Shown piece by piece: positions 15,616 to 23,689 of a stretch of 27,767 nucleotides of DNA. The stretch's first letter is position 1, and the number at the start of each line of letters is the position of its first letter. The notes beneath the pieces are model-generated. The model made no database searches, was not told the origin of the DNA, and saw only the letters and a list, made by a program, of their open reading frames with translations. This DNA is from Bacteroidales bacterium (GTDB lineage: Bacteria > Bacteroidota > Bacteroidia > Bacteroidales > UBA932): NCBI GenBank assembly GCA_024681565.1, contig JAILAO010000054.1:1-27767 (forward strand), in the 5' to 3' direction. A program made the position numbers and the translations under genes.

Positions 15616-17334
15616 ATGGGACAGCGACTGACAGGAGCGGAGATTCTGCTGGAATCCCTTCTCGCCGAGGGCGTGGATACGGTCTTCGGCTATCCGGGCG
15701 GTTCGATCATCACCGTCTATGACAAGATGTACGGTTATTCCGACCGCTTGCGGCACATCCTGGTGCGCCACGAGCAGGGGGCCATCCATGCCGCCCAGGG
15801 CTATGCCCGCGCGACGTCGCGGCCCGGCGTGGTCATCGTGACCTCAGGCCCCGGCGCCACCAACGTGATCACCGGCGTGGCCGATGCGATGGTCGATTCG
15901 ACCCCGGTCATCGTGATTACGGGCCAGGTGGGCAATGCCATGCTCGGCACGGATGCCTTCCAGGAAACCGACGTGGTCGGCATGACCGGCCCGATTGACA
16001 AGTGGACCTTCCAGATCCGCCGTCCCGAGGACGTGGCGCCGGCGGTGGCGAAGGCTTTCCATATCGCTTCCACGGGCCGTCCCGGTCCCGTGGTGCTGGA
16101 CTTTACCCGCGATGCGCAGGTGGGCCTGGCGGATTTCGAATACCGGCCCTGCAACCACATCCGCAGCTATTCGCTGCCGGCGCCCGCCGACCAGGCGGCC
16201 ATCGATGCGGCTGCGAAGCTGATCGACGAAGCCGAGCGTCCCTTCGTGGTCTTCGGCCAGGGCGTGGTGCTCTCCCATGCTGAGGAGCAGCTCAAGGCTT
16301 TCCTCAAGAAGGGAGGCATCCCCGCGGCATCGACGATGCTGGGCCTGAGCGCCCTTCCGTCCGACTTCCCGTATTATGTGGGGATGGCGGGCATGCACGG
16401 CAATATCGCTTCCAATATGATGACCCAGCAGTGCGATGTGCTGATTGCGGTCGGCATGCGTTTCAGTGACCGCGTCACGGGCAATCCGTTCACCTATGCC
16501 CCCAAGGCGAAGGTGGTCCACATCGATGTGGACCGTACGGAGATCGGCAAGATCATTCCCGTGGAAGTGGGCATCCTGGGAGATGCCGCCGAAGTGCTGG
16601 GCCGTCTGACGGAGCGGATCCGTTTCTCATTCCACGACGAGTGGGCCGCGCTCGCGCGCCGCTACGACCGTGTGGAGGAGGAGCGGGTGGCCGCCCCTGA
16701 GACCGCACCCGCCGAGGGTCCGGTGAATATGGGCGAAGTGGTCGCCAAAGTGGCGGAACTGTCCTGCCGGCAGGCGATCATCGTCACCGACGTGGGACAG
16801 AACCAGCTGATGGGCGCGCGCTACTCGCGTTTCGCACAGTCGCGCAGCTTTATCTCTTCAGGCGGCCTGGGCACGATGGGTTTCGGCCTGCCTGCCGCCA
16901 TCGGGGCCAAGATCGGCGTCCCGGACCGTCAGGTCTGCCTGTTCGTGGGCGACGGCGGCATCCAGATGACGATACAGGAGTTCGGCACCATCATGCAGGA
17001 GGGGACCGCCGTCAAGATCGTCCTGCTCAACAACAACTGGCTGGGCAATGTCCGCCAGTGGCAGGAGCTTTTCTACGGCAAGCGCTACTCCCAGACACAG
17101 ATGCTCAATCCCGATTATTCCCTGATTGCCAAGGCTTACGGCATCCACTACAGATGTGTGGAGGACCGTGCCGAACTGGACGATGCGATCCGCGAGATGC
17201 TCGACAGCAAAGGGGCCTTCCTGCTGGACGCCCACGTGCGCAAGGAAGGCATGGTCTATCCGATGGTCCCCGGCGGACGCCGGATGGACGAGATCCTGTT
17301 GAACAAAGATGAATGGTATCACGATGGAGAATAG
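15616..17334 (+). CDS. ilvB: Acetolactate synthase, large (catalytic) subunit
   Basis: A 572-residue thiamine-diphosphate enzyme that condenses two pyruvates to acetolactate, or pyruvate with 2-oxobutyrate to acetohydroxybutyrate, the first common step of branched-chain amino-acid synthesis. The catalytic Glu53 is in RHEQGAIHAAQGYARA. The central domain starts near 190. The ThDP/Mg motif runs from GDGG (about 445) to LLNNNWLG (about 470). GFGLPAAIGAK precedes it, and the RQWQELFY segment after it is typical of biosynthetic rather than catabolic enzymes. It lies 3 bp after ilvD, and its 3' end overlaps ilvN, which encodes the regulatory subunit. Confidence 0.96.
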   Translation: MGQRLTGAEILLESLLAEGVDTVFGYPGGSIITVYDKMYGYSDRLRHILVRHEQGAIHAAQGYARATSRPGVVIVTSGPGATNVITGVADAMVDSTPVIVITGQVGNAMLGTDAFQETDVVGMTGPIDKWTFQIRRPEDVAPAVAKAFHIASTGRPGPVVLDFTRDAQVGLADFEYRPCNHIRSYSLPAPADQAAIDAAAKLIDEAERPFVVFGQGVVLSHAEEQLKAFLKKGGIPAASTMLGLSALPSDFPYYVGMAGMHGNIASNMMTQQCDVLIAVGMRFSDRVTGNPFTYAPKAKVVHIDVDRTEIGKIIPVEVGILGDAAEVLGRLTERIRFSFHDEWAALARRYDRVEEERVAAPETAPAEGPVNMGEVVAKVAELSCRQAIIVTDVGQNQLMGARYSRFAQSRSFISSGGLGTMGFGLPAAIGAKIGVPDRQVCLFVGDGGIQMTIQEFGTIMQEGTAVKIVLLNNNWLGNVRQWQELFYGKRYSQTQMLNPDYSLIAKAYGIHYRCVEDRAELDDAIREMLDSKGAFLLDAHVRKEGMVYPMVPGGRRMDEILLNKDEWYHDGE

Positions 17335-17635
17335 CAGCATGTATATCATCTCGGTGTATTCCGAGAACCAGGTGGGTCTGTTGAGTTCGATTTCCAACAT
17401 CTTCACCCGCCGCGGCATCAACATCGAGAGCCTGACGGTGTTCCCGTCGGAGTTCCCCGGCATCCACCATTTTACCTTCCGGGCCATCACCACCGAGCGC
17501 GCCGCGCAGCAGGTGGTGGGCTTCATCGAGAAGAAAGTCGAGGTGGTGCGTGCCTTCTATTTCCCTGACAATAGCACCAGTGCTGCAGAGCACGGGATGA
17601 TTGAAGAATATTTGAATAACAACAGAAACCAATAA
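17324..17635 (+). CDS. ilvN: Acetolactate synthase, small regulatory subunit (short form)
   Basis: A 103-residue protein made up almost entirely of one ACT domain (about 6-80: IISVYSENQVGLLSSISNIF, then RRGINIESLTV). ACT subunits of this enzyme bind valine or a related amino acid and control IlvB. The start is set at the ATG at 17324, overlapping ilvB by 11 bp, because MEN followed shortly by YSENQVG resembles other IlvN starts. In-frame ATGs at 17309 and 17339 are alternatives. It lacks the extra C-terminal domain that makes most bacterial IlvH-type subunits about 160-190 residues long, so it resembles the short enterobacterial IlvN/IlvM in size. ilvC follows 21 bp after the stop, leaving no room for a missing C-terminal part. 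Confidence 0.88.
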   Translation: MENSSMYIISVYSENQVGLLSSISNIFTRRGINIESLTVFPSEFPGIHHFTFRAITTERAAQQVVGFIEKKVEVVRAFYFPDNSTSAAEHGMIEEYLNNNRNQ

Positions 17636-17656
17636 AAACAAAAAACAACAAAGAGT

Positions 17657-18700
17657 ATGGCAAAGATGAATTTCGGCGGCGTGGTCGAGAATGTCGTCAC
17701 CCGCGATGAGTTTACGGTTGAAAAGGCCCGCGAGGTCCTCAAGGATGAGGTCGTGGCCATCATCGGCTATGGTATCCAAGGCCCCGGACAGGCCCTGAAC
17801 CTCAAGGACAACGGCATCAATGTCATCGTCGGCCAGCGTGCCGGCAAGACTTTCGACAAGGCCGTCGCAGACGGCTGGGTGCCCGGTAAGACCCTCTTCA
17901 GCATCGAGGAAGCCTGCGAAAAGGCGACCGTGATCGAATACCTGCTCTCCGACGCCGCGCAGATCGAGCAGTGGCCTGTGGTCAAAAAGCATCTGACCGC
18001 CGGCAAGGCCCTGTATTTCTCCCACGGCTTCGGCATCACCTTCAACGACCGCACCGGCATCATCCCGCCGAAGGACGTGGACGTGATCATGGTGGCCCCG
18101 AAGGGCTCCGGTACCTCCGTGCGCCGGCTCTTCCTGCAGGGCCGCGGCATCAACTCCTCCTTCGCCGTGTACCAGGACGCCACCGGCCGTGCGCTGGACC
18201 GCACCCTGGCCCTCGGTATCGCCATCGGCTCCGGCTACCTCTTCGAGACCGACTTCAAGCGTGAGGTCTATTCCGACCTGACCGGTGAGCGCGGTACCCT
18301 GATGGGCGCCATCCAGGGTATCCTCCTGGCCCAGTTCGAGACCCTGCGCGAGCACGGTCACACCCCCTCCGAGGCTTTCAACGAGACCGTCGAGGAGCTG
18401 ACCCAGTCCCTGATGCCGCTCTTTGCGGAAAAGGGTATGGACTGGATGTATGCCAACTGCTCCACCACGGCGCAGCGCGGCGCCCTCGACTGGATGGGCC
18501 CGTTCCATGACGCCACCAAGCCGGTCTTCGAGAAACTTTACAACGAGGTGGCCTGCGGCAACGAAGCCCAGCGCTCCATCGACGCCAACTCCAAGCCCGA
18601 CTACCGCGAGGGTCTGGAGAAAGAGCTGAAGGCCCTGCGCGAGAGCGAACTCTGGCGCACCGGTGCCGCCGTCCGCGAACTCCGTCCTGAGAACAAATAA
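17657..18700 (+). CDS. ilvC: Ketol-acid reductoisomerase, class I
   Basis: A 347-residue enzyme that isomerises and reduces acetolactate or acetohydroxybutyrate to the dihydroxy acids used by IlvD. The nucleotide-binding loop GYGIQGPGQALNLKDNG is at 37-53, and the metal-binding C-terminal part contains the acidic ERGTLMGAIQG region (about 214-224). The length indicates the short class I enzyme with one knotted C-terminal domain. NADPH would be the usual cofactor; preference for NADH cannot be excluded from sequence. The 21-bp gap before its ATG is very A-rich, which in Bacteroidetes favours translation in place of a Shine-Dalgarno sequence. leuA starts 1 bp after its stop codon. Confidence 0.96.
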   Translation: MAKMNFGGVVENVVTRDEFTVEKAREVLKDEVVAIIGYGIQGPGQALNLKDNGINVIVGQRAGKTFDKAVADGWVPGKTLFSIEEACEKATVIEYLLSDAAQIEQWPVVKKHLTAGKALYFSHGFGITFNDRTGIIPPKDVDVIMVAPKGSGTSVRRLFLQGRGINSSFAVYQDATGRALDRTLALGIAIGSGYLFETDFKREVYSDLTGERGTLMGAIQGILLAQFETLREHGHTPSEAFNETVEELTQSLMPLFAEKGMDWMYANCSTTAQRGALDWMGPFHDATKPVFEKLYNEVACGNEAQRSIDANSKPDYREGLEKELKALRESELWRTGAAVRELRPENK

Positions 18701-18701
18701 C

Positions 18702-20195
18702 ATGGACAGGATCTACATCTTCGACACCACCCTGCGCGACGGCGAACAGGTTCCCGGCTGCCAGCTCAACACCGTGGAGAAAATCCAGGTGGCGAAGGCG
18801 CTGGAGGAACTCGGCGTGGACGTGATCGAGGCCGGTTTCCCGGTCTCGAGTCCCGGCGATTTCAACTCGGTCGTGGAGATCTCCAAGGCCGTGACCTGGC
18901 CGACCATCTGTGCGCTGACCCGCGCGGTGCAGAAGGATATCGACGTAGCCGTGGATGCGCTCAAGTACGCCAAGCACAAGCGCATCCACACCGGCATCGG
19001 CACTTCCGACTCGCACATCCGCTACAAGTTCAACTCCACCCGTGAGGAGATCCTGGAGCGGGCCGTCCGGGCCGTCAAGTACGCCAAGCAGTTCGTCGAG
19101 GACATCGAGTTCTATGCCGAGGATGCCGGCCGTACCGACAACGCCTATCTGGCCCAGGTGGTGGAAGCCGTGATCAAGGCCGGCGCGACCGTGGTCAACA
19201 TTCCGGACACCACCGGTTACTGCCTGCCGGAGGAGTACGCCGCCAAGATCCGCTACCTGGTGGAGCATGTCGACGGCATCGACAAGGCCGTCATCTCCAC
19301 CCACTGCCACAACGACCTCGGCATGGCCACGGCCAATACCATCTCCGGCCTGCTGGCCGGGGCGCGCCAGTGCGAGGTCACCATCAACGGCGTAGGGGAG
19401 CGTGCGGGCAATACGGCACTCGAGGAGATCGCGATGATCCTGAAGAGCCACTCCGACATCCCCCTGACTTCCAACATCAACACCACGCGCATCTATCCGG
19501 TCAGCCGGATGGTGTCCAGCCTGATGAACATGCCCGTGCAGGCCAACAAGGCCATCGTGGGACGCAATGCCTTCGCGCATTCGTCCGGCATCCACCAGGA
19601 CGGGGTGCTCAAGGAGGTCAGCACTTACGAGATCATCAATCCCAAGGACATCGGCCTGGACGACAACAACATCGTCCTGACGGCCCGCAGCGGCCATGCC
19701 GCCCTGCGTTTCCGTCTGGAAGCCCTGGGCATCAAGCTCTCCGAGGAGAAACTCGATACCTTCTACAAGGAGTTCCTCAAGTTCGCCGACAAGAAGAAAC
19801 AGGTCAATGACGACGACCTGCTGGTCCTGGCCGGTACCGAACGCGCCGAAGTGGCCCATATCAAACTGGACTATCTCCAGGTCACGAGCGGCAAGGGGCT
19901 GCATCCCGTCGCCAGCATCGGCCTGGATATCGCCGGGGAGAAGTTCGAGGCGGCCGCGAAGGGCAACGGTCCCGTGGATGCGGCGATCAACGCCCTCAAG
20001 TGCATCGTCAAGCGGACGATGGTGATCAAGGAATTCACCATCCAGAACATTACCAAGGGTTCCGACGATGTGGCCAAGGTCCACATGCAGGTGGAGCACG
20101 ACGGACACGTCTATTACGGGTTCGGTGCCAACACCGACATCGTGACCGGCTCCGTCGAGGCCTATATTGACTGTATCAACAAATTCAAGAGCTGA
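18702..20195 (+). CDS. leuA: 2-isopropylmalate synthase
   Basis: A 497-residue enzyme that condenses acetyl-CoA with 2-oxoisovalerate, committing carbon to leucine. The TIM-barrel domain begins with FDTTLRDGEQVPGCQLN (Arg12-Asp13 in the catalytic motif). The metal-binding HCHND motif is near 201, and GVGERAGNTALEEI near 230. A C-terminal LeuA dimer/allosteric domain (about 380-497) suggests leucine feedback. The ATG at 18702 is used; the open frame extends 13 codons upstream into ilvC, but residues before MDRIYIFDTT are not needed by the family. It overlaps leuC by one base. Of the two LeuA-type genes here, this one is the better fit to true isopropylmalate synthase. Confidence 0.93.
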   Translation: MDRIYIFDTTLRDGEQVPGCQLNTVEKIQVAKALEELGVDVIEAGFPVSSPGDFNSVVEISKAVTWPTICALTRAVQKDIDVAVDALKYAKHKRIHTGIGTSDSHIRYKFNSTREEILERAVRAVKYAKQFVEDIEFYAEDAGRTDNAYLAQVVEAVIKAGATVVNIPDTTGYCLPEEYAAKIRYLVEHVDGIDKAVISTHCHNDLGMATANTISGLLAGARQCEVTINGVGERAGNTALEEIAMILKSHSDIPLTSNINTTRIYPVSRMVSSLMNMPVQANKAIVGRNAFAHSSGIHQDGVLKEVSTYEIINPKDIGLDDNNIVLTARSGHAALRFRLEALGIKLSEEKLDTFYKEFLKFADKKKQVNDDDLLVLAGTERAEVAHIKLDYLQVTSGKGLHPVASIGLDIAGEKFEAAAKGNGPVDAAINALKCIVKRTMVIKEFTIQNITKGSDDVAKVHMQVEHDGHVYYGFGANTDIVTGSVEAYIDCINKFKS

Positions 20196-21562
20196 TGAAT
20201 ACGCTTTTTGACAAGATCTGGGATGCCCATGTCGTCTCGCTCATCGAGGACGGCCCGACCCAGCTCTACATCGACCGGCTGTATTGCCACGAGGTCACGA
20301 GCCCGCAAGCTTTCGACGGCTTGCGTGAGCGCGGGATCGGATGCCTGCGTCCGCAGCAGATTTTCTGCATGCCCGACCACAACACCCCGACCCACGACCA
20401 GGACAAGCCGATCGAAGATCCCGTCTCCAAGGCCCAGGTGGATGCGCTGGCGCGCAATGCCGCCGAGTTCGGCCTGACACACTACGGGATGCTGAGCCCG
20501 GACAACGGTATCATCCACGTGGTGGGCCCTGAGAAGGGCCTCTCGCTGCCGGGCATGACCATCGTCTGCGGAGACTCCCACACCTCTACCCATGGTGCGG
20601 TGGGCGCCGTTGCCTTCGGCATCGGCACGAGTGAAGTGGAGATGGTCCTGGCCTCCCAGTGCATCTTGCAGCAGAAGCCCAAGTCGATGAGTATCCGCAT
20701 CGAGGGTACGCTGGGGCCCGGCGTGACCGCCAAGGACGTGGCCCTCTACCTGATGATGAAACTCACGACGAGCGGTGCCACGGGCTATTTCGTGGAGTAT
20801 CGGGGCAGCGCCGTGCGGGCGCTCTCCATGGAGGGCCGTCTGACCCTCTGCAACCTCTCCATCGAAATGGGGGCGCGCGGCGGATTCGTCGCCCCGGACG
20901 AGACCACCTTCGCCTATCTGAAAGGGCGCGAATATGCGCCGAAAGGGGAAGCCTGGGACAAGGCCGTCGACGCCTGGAAGACCCTGCAGAGCGGCGAGGA
21001 TGCCGTCTTTGACAAGGAACTGGTCTTCGATGCGGCGGACATACGCCCGATGATTACCTATGGGACGAACCCCGGCATGGGGATGCCCATTGATGGAAGC
21101 ATTCCTTTAGATGCCGCTCCTAAAGCATTGGCTTATATGAATTTCCAGGCAGGACAAAAACTACTTGGACATCCGGTGGACTATGTCTTCCTCGGGGCCT
21201 GTACCAACGGGCGCATCGAGGACTTCCGTGCGTTCGCCTCGCTGGTGAAGGGCCGCCGCAAGGCGGACGGGGTCACCGCCTGGCTGGTGCCCGGCTCCTG
21301 GGCCGTGAAGCATCAGATCGAGGAGGAGGGACTGGACCGCGTGCTGGCCGAGGCCGGCTTCGAGGTCCGTCAGCCGGGCTGCTCCGCCTGCCTGGCGATG
21401 AACGACGACAAGATCCCTGCCGGGAAATATGCCGTTTCGACGAGCAACCGTAATTTCGAGGGCCGTCAGGGCCCGGGTTCCCGTACGCTGCTGGCCAGTC
21501 CGCTCACGGCGGCCGCCGCGGCCGTGACGGGTGTCGTAACCGATCCGAGGACATTGCTATGA
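20195..21562 (+). CDS. leuC: 3-isopropylmalate dehydratase, large subunit
   Basis: A 455-residue aconitase-family subunit that, with LeuD, isomerises 2- to 3-isopropylmalate; the same pair can handle citramalate to methylmalate. The [4Fe-4S] ligands are in FLGACTNGRIEDF (Cys near 336) and PGCSACLAMND (Cys near 396 and 399). An N-terminal DHNTPTHD and GDSHTSTHGAVGA around 128-140 are typical of LeuC. It overlaps leuA by one base (TGATG) and leuD by 4 bases (ATGA), indicating translational coupling. The stretch at about 21095-21180 uses AT-rich codons (TTA, CTA, CAA, AAA, GGA) unlike the rest of the gene, although the protein reads through normally. Confidence 0.96.
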   Translation: MNTLFDKIWDAHVVSLIEDGPTQLYIDRLYCHEVTSPQAFDGLRERGIGCLRPQQIFCMPDHNTPTHDQDKPIEDPVSKAQVDALARNAAEFGLTHYGMLSPDNGIIHVVGPEKGLSLPGMTIVCGDSHTSTHGAVGAVAFGIGTSEVEMVLASQCILQQKPKSMSIRIEGTLGPGVTAKDVALYLMMKLTTSGATGYFVEYRGSAVRALSMEGRLTLCNLSIEMGARGGFVAPDETTFAYLKGREYAPKGEAWDKAVDAWKTLQSGEDAVFDKELVFDAADIRPMITYGTNPGMGMPIDGSIPLDAAPKALAYMNFQAGQKLLGHPVDYVFLGACTNGRIEDFRAFASLVKGRRKADGVTAWLVPGSWAVKHQIEEEGLDRVLAEAGFEVRQPGCSACLAMNDDKIPAGKYAVSTSNRNFEGRQGPGSRTLLASPLTAAAAAVTGVVTDPRTLL

Positions 21563-22155
21563 AACAGAAATTCGACATCATCGAGAGCACCTGTGTGCCC
21601 CTTCCGCTGGAGAACGTAGATACGGACCAGATCATCCCGGCCCGTTTCCTCAAGGCGACGACCCGCGACGAGAAGTTCTTCGGCGACAACCTGTTCCGTG
21701 ACTGGCGCTATGCCGCCGACGGTTCGCCCAAGGCGGATTTCGTGCTGAACGACCCGCATTACGGCGGCTGCATCCTCGTGGCCGGCAAGAATTTCGGCTC
21801 CGGCTCCAGCCGGGAGCACGCTGCCTGGGCCATCGCCGGTTATGGTTTCCGCGTGGTGATCTCCAGTTTCTTCGCCGACATCCACAAGAACACCGAACTT
21901 AACAACTTCGTCCTGCCCGTGGTGGTCTCCGAGGACTTCCTGAAGGAGCTGTTCGACAGCATCGCTGCCGACCCGTCGATGCGCGTCCGGGTGGATGTGC
22001 CCGCACAGACCGTGACCAACCTGGCCACGGGGCGCAGCGAGAGCTTTGAGCTCAATGCCTACAAGAAATACTGTTTGACCCATGCTCTGGATGATATCGA
22101 CTATCTCCTGGAGCAGAAGGATAAAATCGAAGAATTTGAACGCAACAGACAATAG
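21559..22155 (+). CDS. leuD: 3-isopropylmalate dehydratase, small subunit
   Basis: A 198-residue swivel-domain partner of LeuC. The conserved substrate-binding region NFGSGSSREHAAWAIAGYG is near 77-95, and the early VDTDQIIPARFLK near 19-31 is a LeuD hallmark. The length matches the family. The start overlaps leuC by 4 bp. The last 20 bp or so overlap the probable TTG start of the next gene in another frame, so the coding density here is very high. Confidence 0.96.
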   Translation: MKQKFDIIESTCVPLPLENVDTDQIIPARFLKATTRDEKFFGDNLFRDWRYAADGSPKADFVLNDPHYGGCILVAGKNFGSGSSREHAAWAIAGYGFRVVISSFFADIHKNTELNNFVLPVVVSEDFLKELFDSIAADPSMRVRVDVPAQTVTNLATGRSESFELNAYKKYCLTHALDDIDYLLEQKDKIEEFERNRQ

Positions 22156-23689
22156 GATCGAACTCCTCGACACCACCTTGCGGGATGGCGAGCAGACCGC
22201 CGGCGTTTCATTCAATGCGGATGAGAAGCTGGCGATTGCGCAGTTGCTCCTGGAGGAGCTGGGCATCGACCGCGTGGAGGTGGCTTCCGCCCGGGTGTCC
22301 AAGGGGGAGAGCGAAGCTTTCCGGCGCATCTGCGCCTGGGCGGCCTCTGCGGGCTGCCTGGAGCGGGTGGAGGCCCTGGGTTTCGTGGACGGCGGCGTGT
22401 CCGTGGACTGGATCGCCGAGGCCGGCGGCAAGGTGGTCAACATCCTCGCCAAGGGCTCTCTCCGCCATTTGGAGAAACAGTTGAAAAAGACCCCGGAGCA
22501 GCATGCAGAGGATATCATCGCCGTAATCGGCCACGCAGGCGTGCGCGGCCTGTCGGTCAACCTCTATCTGGAGGACTGGTCCAACGGGATGGCGGACTCG
22601 CCGGACTACGTGTTCGGTCTGCTGGACCGCCTGCGTTTCCAGCCGGTCCGCCGGGTGATGCTTCCCGATACGCTCGGGGTGCTCAATCCCTGGCAGGTGG
22701 AGGACTATGTCCGTCAGATGCGCGGGCGTTTCCCGATGCTGCACTTTGATTTCCACGCCCACAACGACTACGGACTCGCCGTGGCCAATACGCTGGCTGC
22801 CGTGCGCGCCGGCGTGAGCGGCGTGCACGCCACGGTCAACGGACTGGGAGAACGCTGCGGCAACGCCCCCGTGGCGAGCGTCGTGGCTGCACTCAGGGAC
22901 CAGCTCGGCTGCACCCTTGCGGCGGATGAGGCGAAGCTCACGCATGTCTGCAAATATGTGGAGAGCATCTCCGGCATCCGCATCCCGGACAACCAGCCGG
23001 TGGTGGGGGAGAACGTCTTCACGCAGAGCAGCGGCGTGCATGCCGACGGCGACAACAAGGCGAACCTCTATGCCAACCGTCTCCTCCCGCAGCGCTTCGG
23101 CCGCGAACGCAGCTACGCGCTCGGCAAGATGAGCGGCAAGGCCAACATCGTCAAGAACCTCGACAAGCTGGGCATCCGGCTGACGCCCGAACAGGTCCGG
23201 CTCGTTACGCAGCGGGTGGTGGAACTGGGGGACAAAAAGGAATCCCTCGCCGCGGAGGACCTTCCGTTCATCGTCGCGGACGTCCTCAAGACCTCGCATG
23301 TCGCCACGCAGGACAACATCCACATCGTCAATTACTCCCTGCAGCTGGCCCGGGGAATGCGCCCGGTGGCCATCGTCAAGGTGAGCATCCACGGCGAGGA
23401 ATACGAAGCCGCGTCGCCCGGGGACGGTCAGTATGACGCGTTCATGAAGGCGCTCTGGATCATCTACGAGAAACTCGGCAAGACGCACCCCGTCCTGACC
23501 GACTACCAGGTCACCATCCCGCCGGGCGGCAAGACCGACGCCCTCGTGTCGGCCAGCATCGCCTGGAAGAAAGGCGACTATGAGTTCAAGACCCGCGGCA
23601 TCGACTCCGACCAGACGGAGGCCGCCATCAAGGCTACGGTCAAGATGCTCAACATCATCGAAAACATGGATCTAAATCAACTTAAATGA
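22136..23689 (+). CDS. cimA: Second LeuA-family synthase, probable citramalate synthase
   Basis: About 517 residues with the isopropylmalate/citramalate/homocitrate synthase architecture: TIM barrel starting IELLDTTLRDGEQTAG, metal motif FHAHNDYGLA (near 205), NGLGERCGNAP (near 230) and a C-terminal LeuA-type allosteric domain (about 390-517). It is clearly different from the leuA product in the same operon. It probably joins pyruvate and acetyl-CoA to citramalate; LeuCD and LeuB would take that to 2-oxobutyrate for isoleucine. A second isopropylmalate synthase is the main alternative, and the symbol is tentative. No ATG lies near the expected N terminus. The TTG at 22136, in the end of leuD, gives a normal start 7 residues before IELLDTT. 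The ATGs at 22091 and 22082 would add 15-18 unconserved residues. It overlaps leuB by 4 bp (ATGA). Confidence 0.7.
   Translation: MNATDNRIELLDTTLRDGEQTAGVSFNADEKLAIAQLLLEELGIDRVEVASARVSKGESEAFRRICAWAASAGCLERVEALGFVDGGVSVDWIAEAGGKVVNILAKGSLRHLEKQLKKTPEQHAEDIIAVIGHAGVRGLSVNLYLEDWSNGMADSPDYVFGLLDRLRFQPVRRVMLPDTLGVLNPWQVEDYVRQMRGRFPMLHFDFHAHNDYGLAVANTLAAVRAGVSGVHATVNGLGERCGNAPVASVVAALRDQLGCTLAADEAKLTHVCKYVESISGIRIPDNQPVVGENVFTQSSGVHADGDNKANLYANRLLPQRFGRERSYALGKMSGKANIVKNLDKLGIRLTPEQVRLVTQRVVELGDKKESLAAEDLPFIVADVLKTSHVATQDNIHIVNYSLQLARGMRPVAIVKVSIHGEEYEAASPGDGQYDAFMKALWIIYEKLGKTHPVLTDYQVTIPPGGKTDALVSASIAWKKGDYEFKTRGIDSDQTEAAIKATVKMLNIIENMDLNQLK

Noticed and set aside
13684..15789. A 701-codon minus-strand open frame opposite ilvD and its control region
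   Set aside because: Shadow of ilvD. It is His/Arg/Ala-rich without domain motifs and would run through the divergent promoter region.
18378..20108. A 576-codon minus-strand open frame opposite ilvC and leuA
   Set aside because: It crosses the junction of two confirmed genes and shows no motif. It is a codon-bias shadow.
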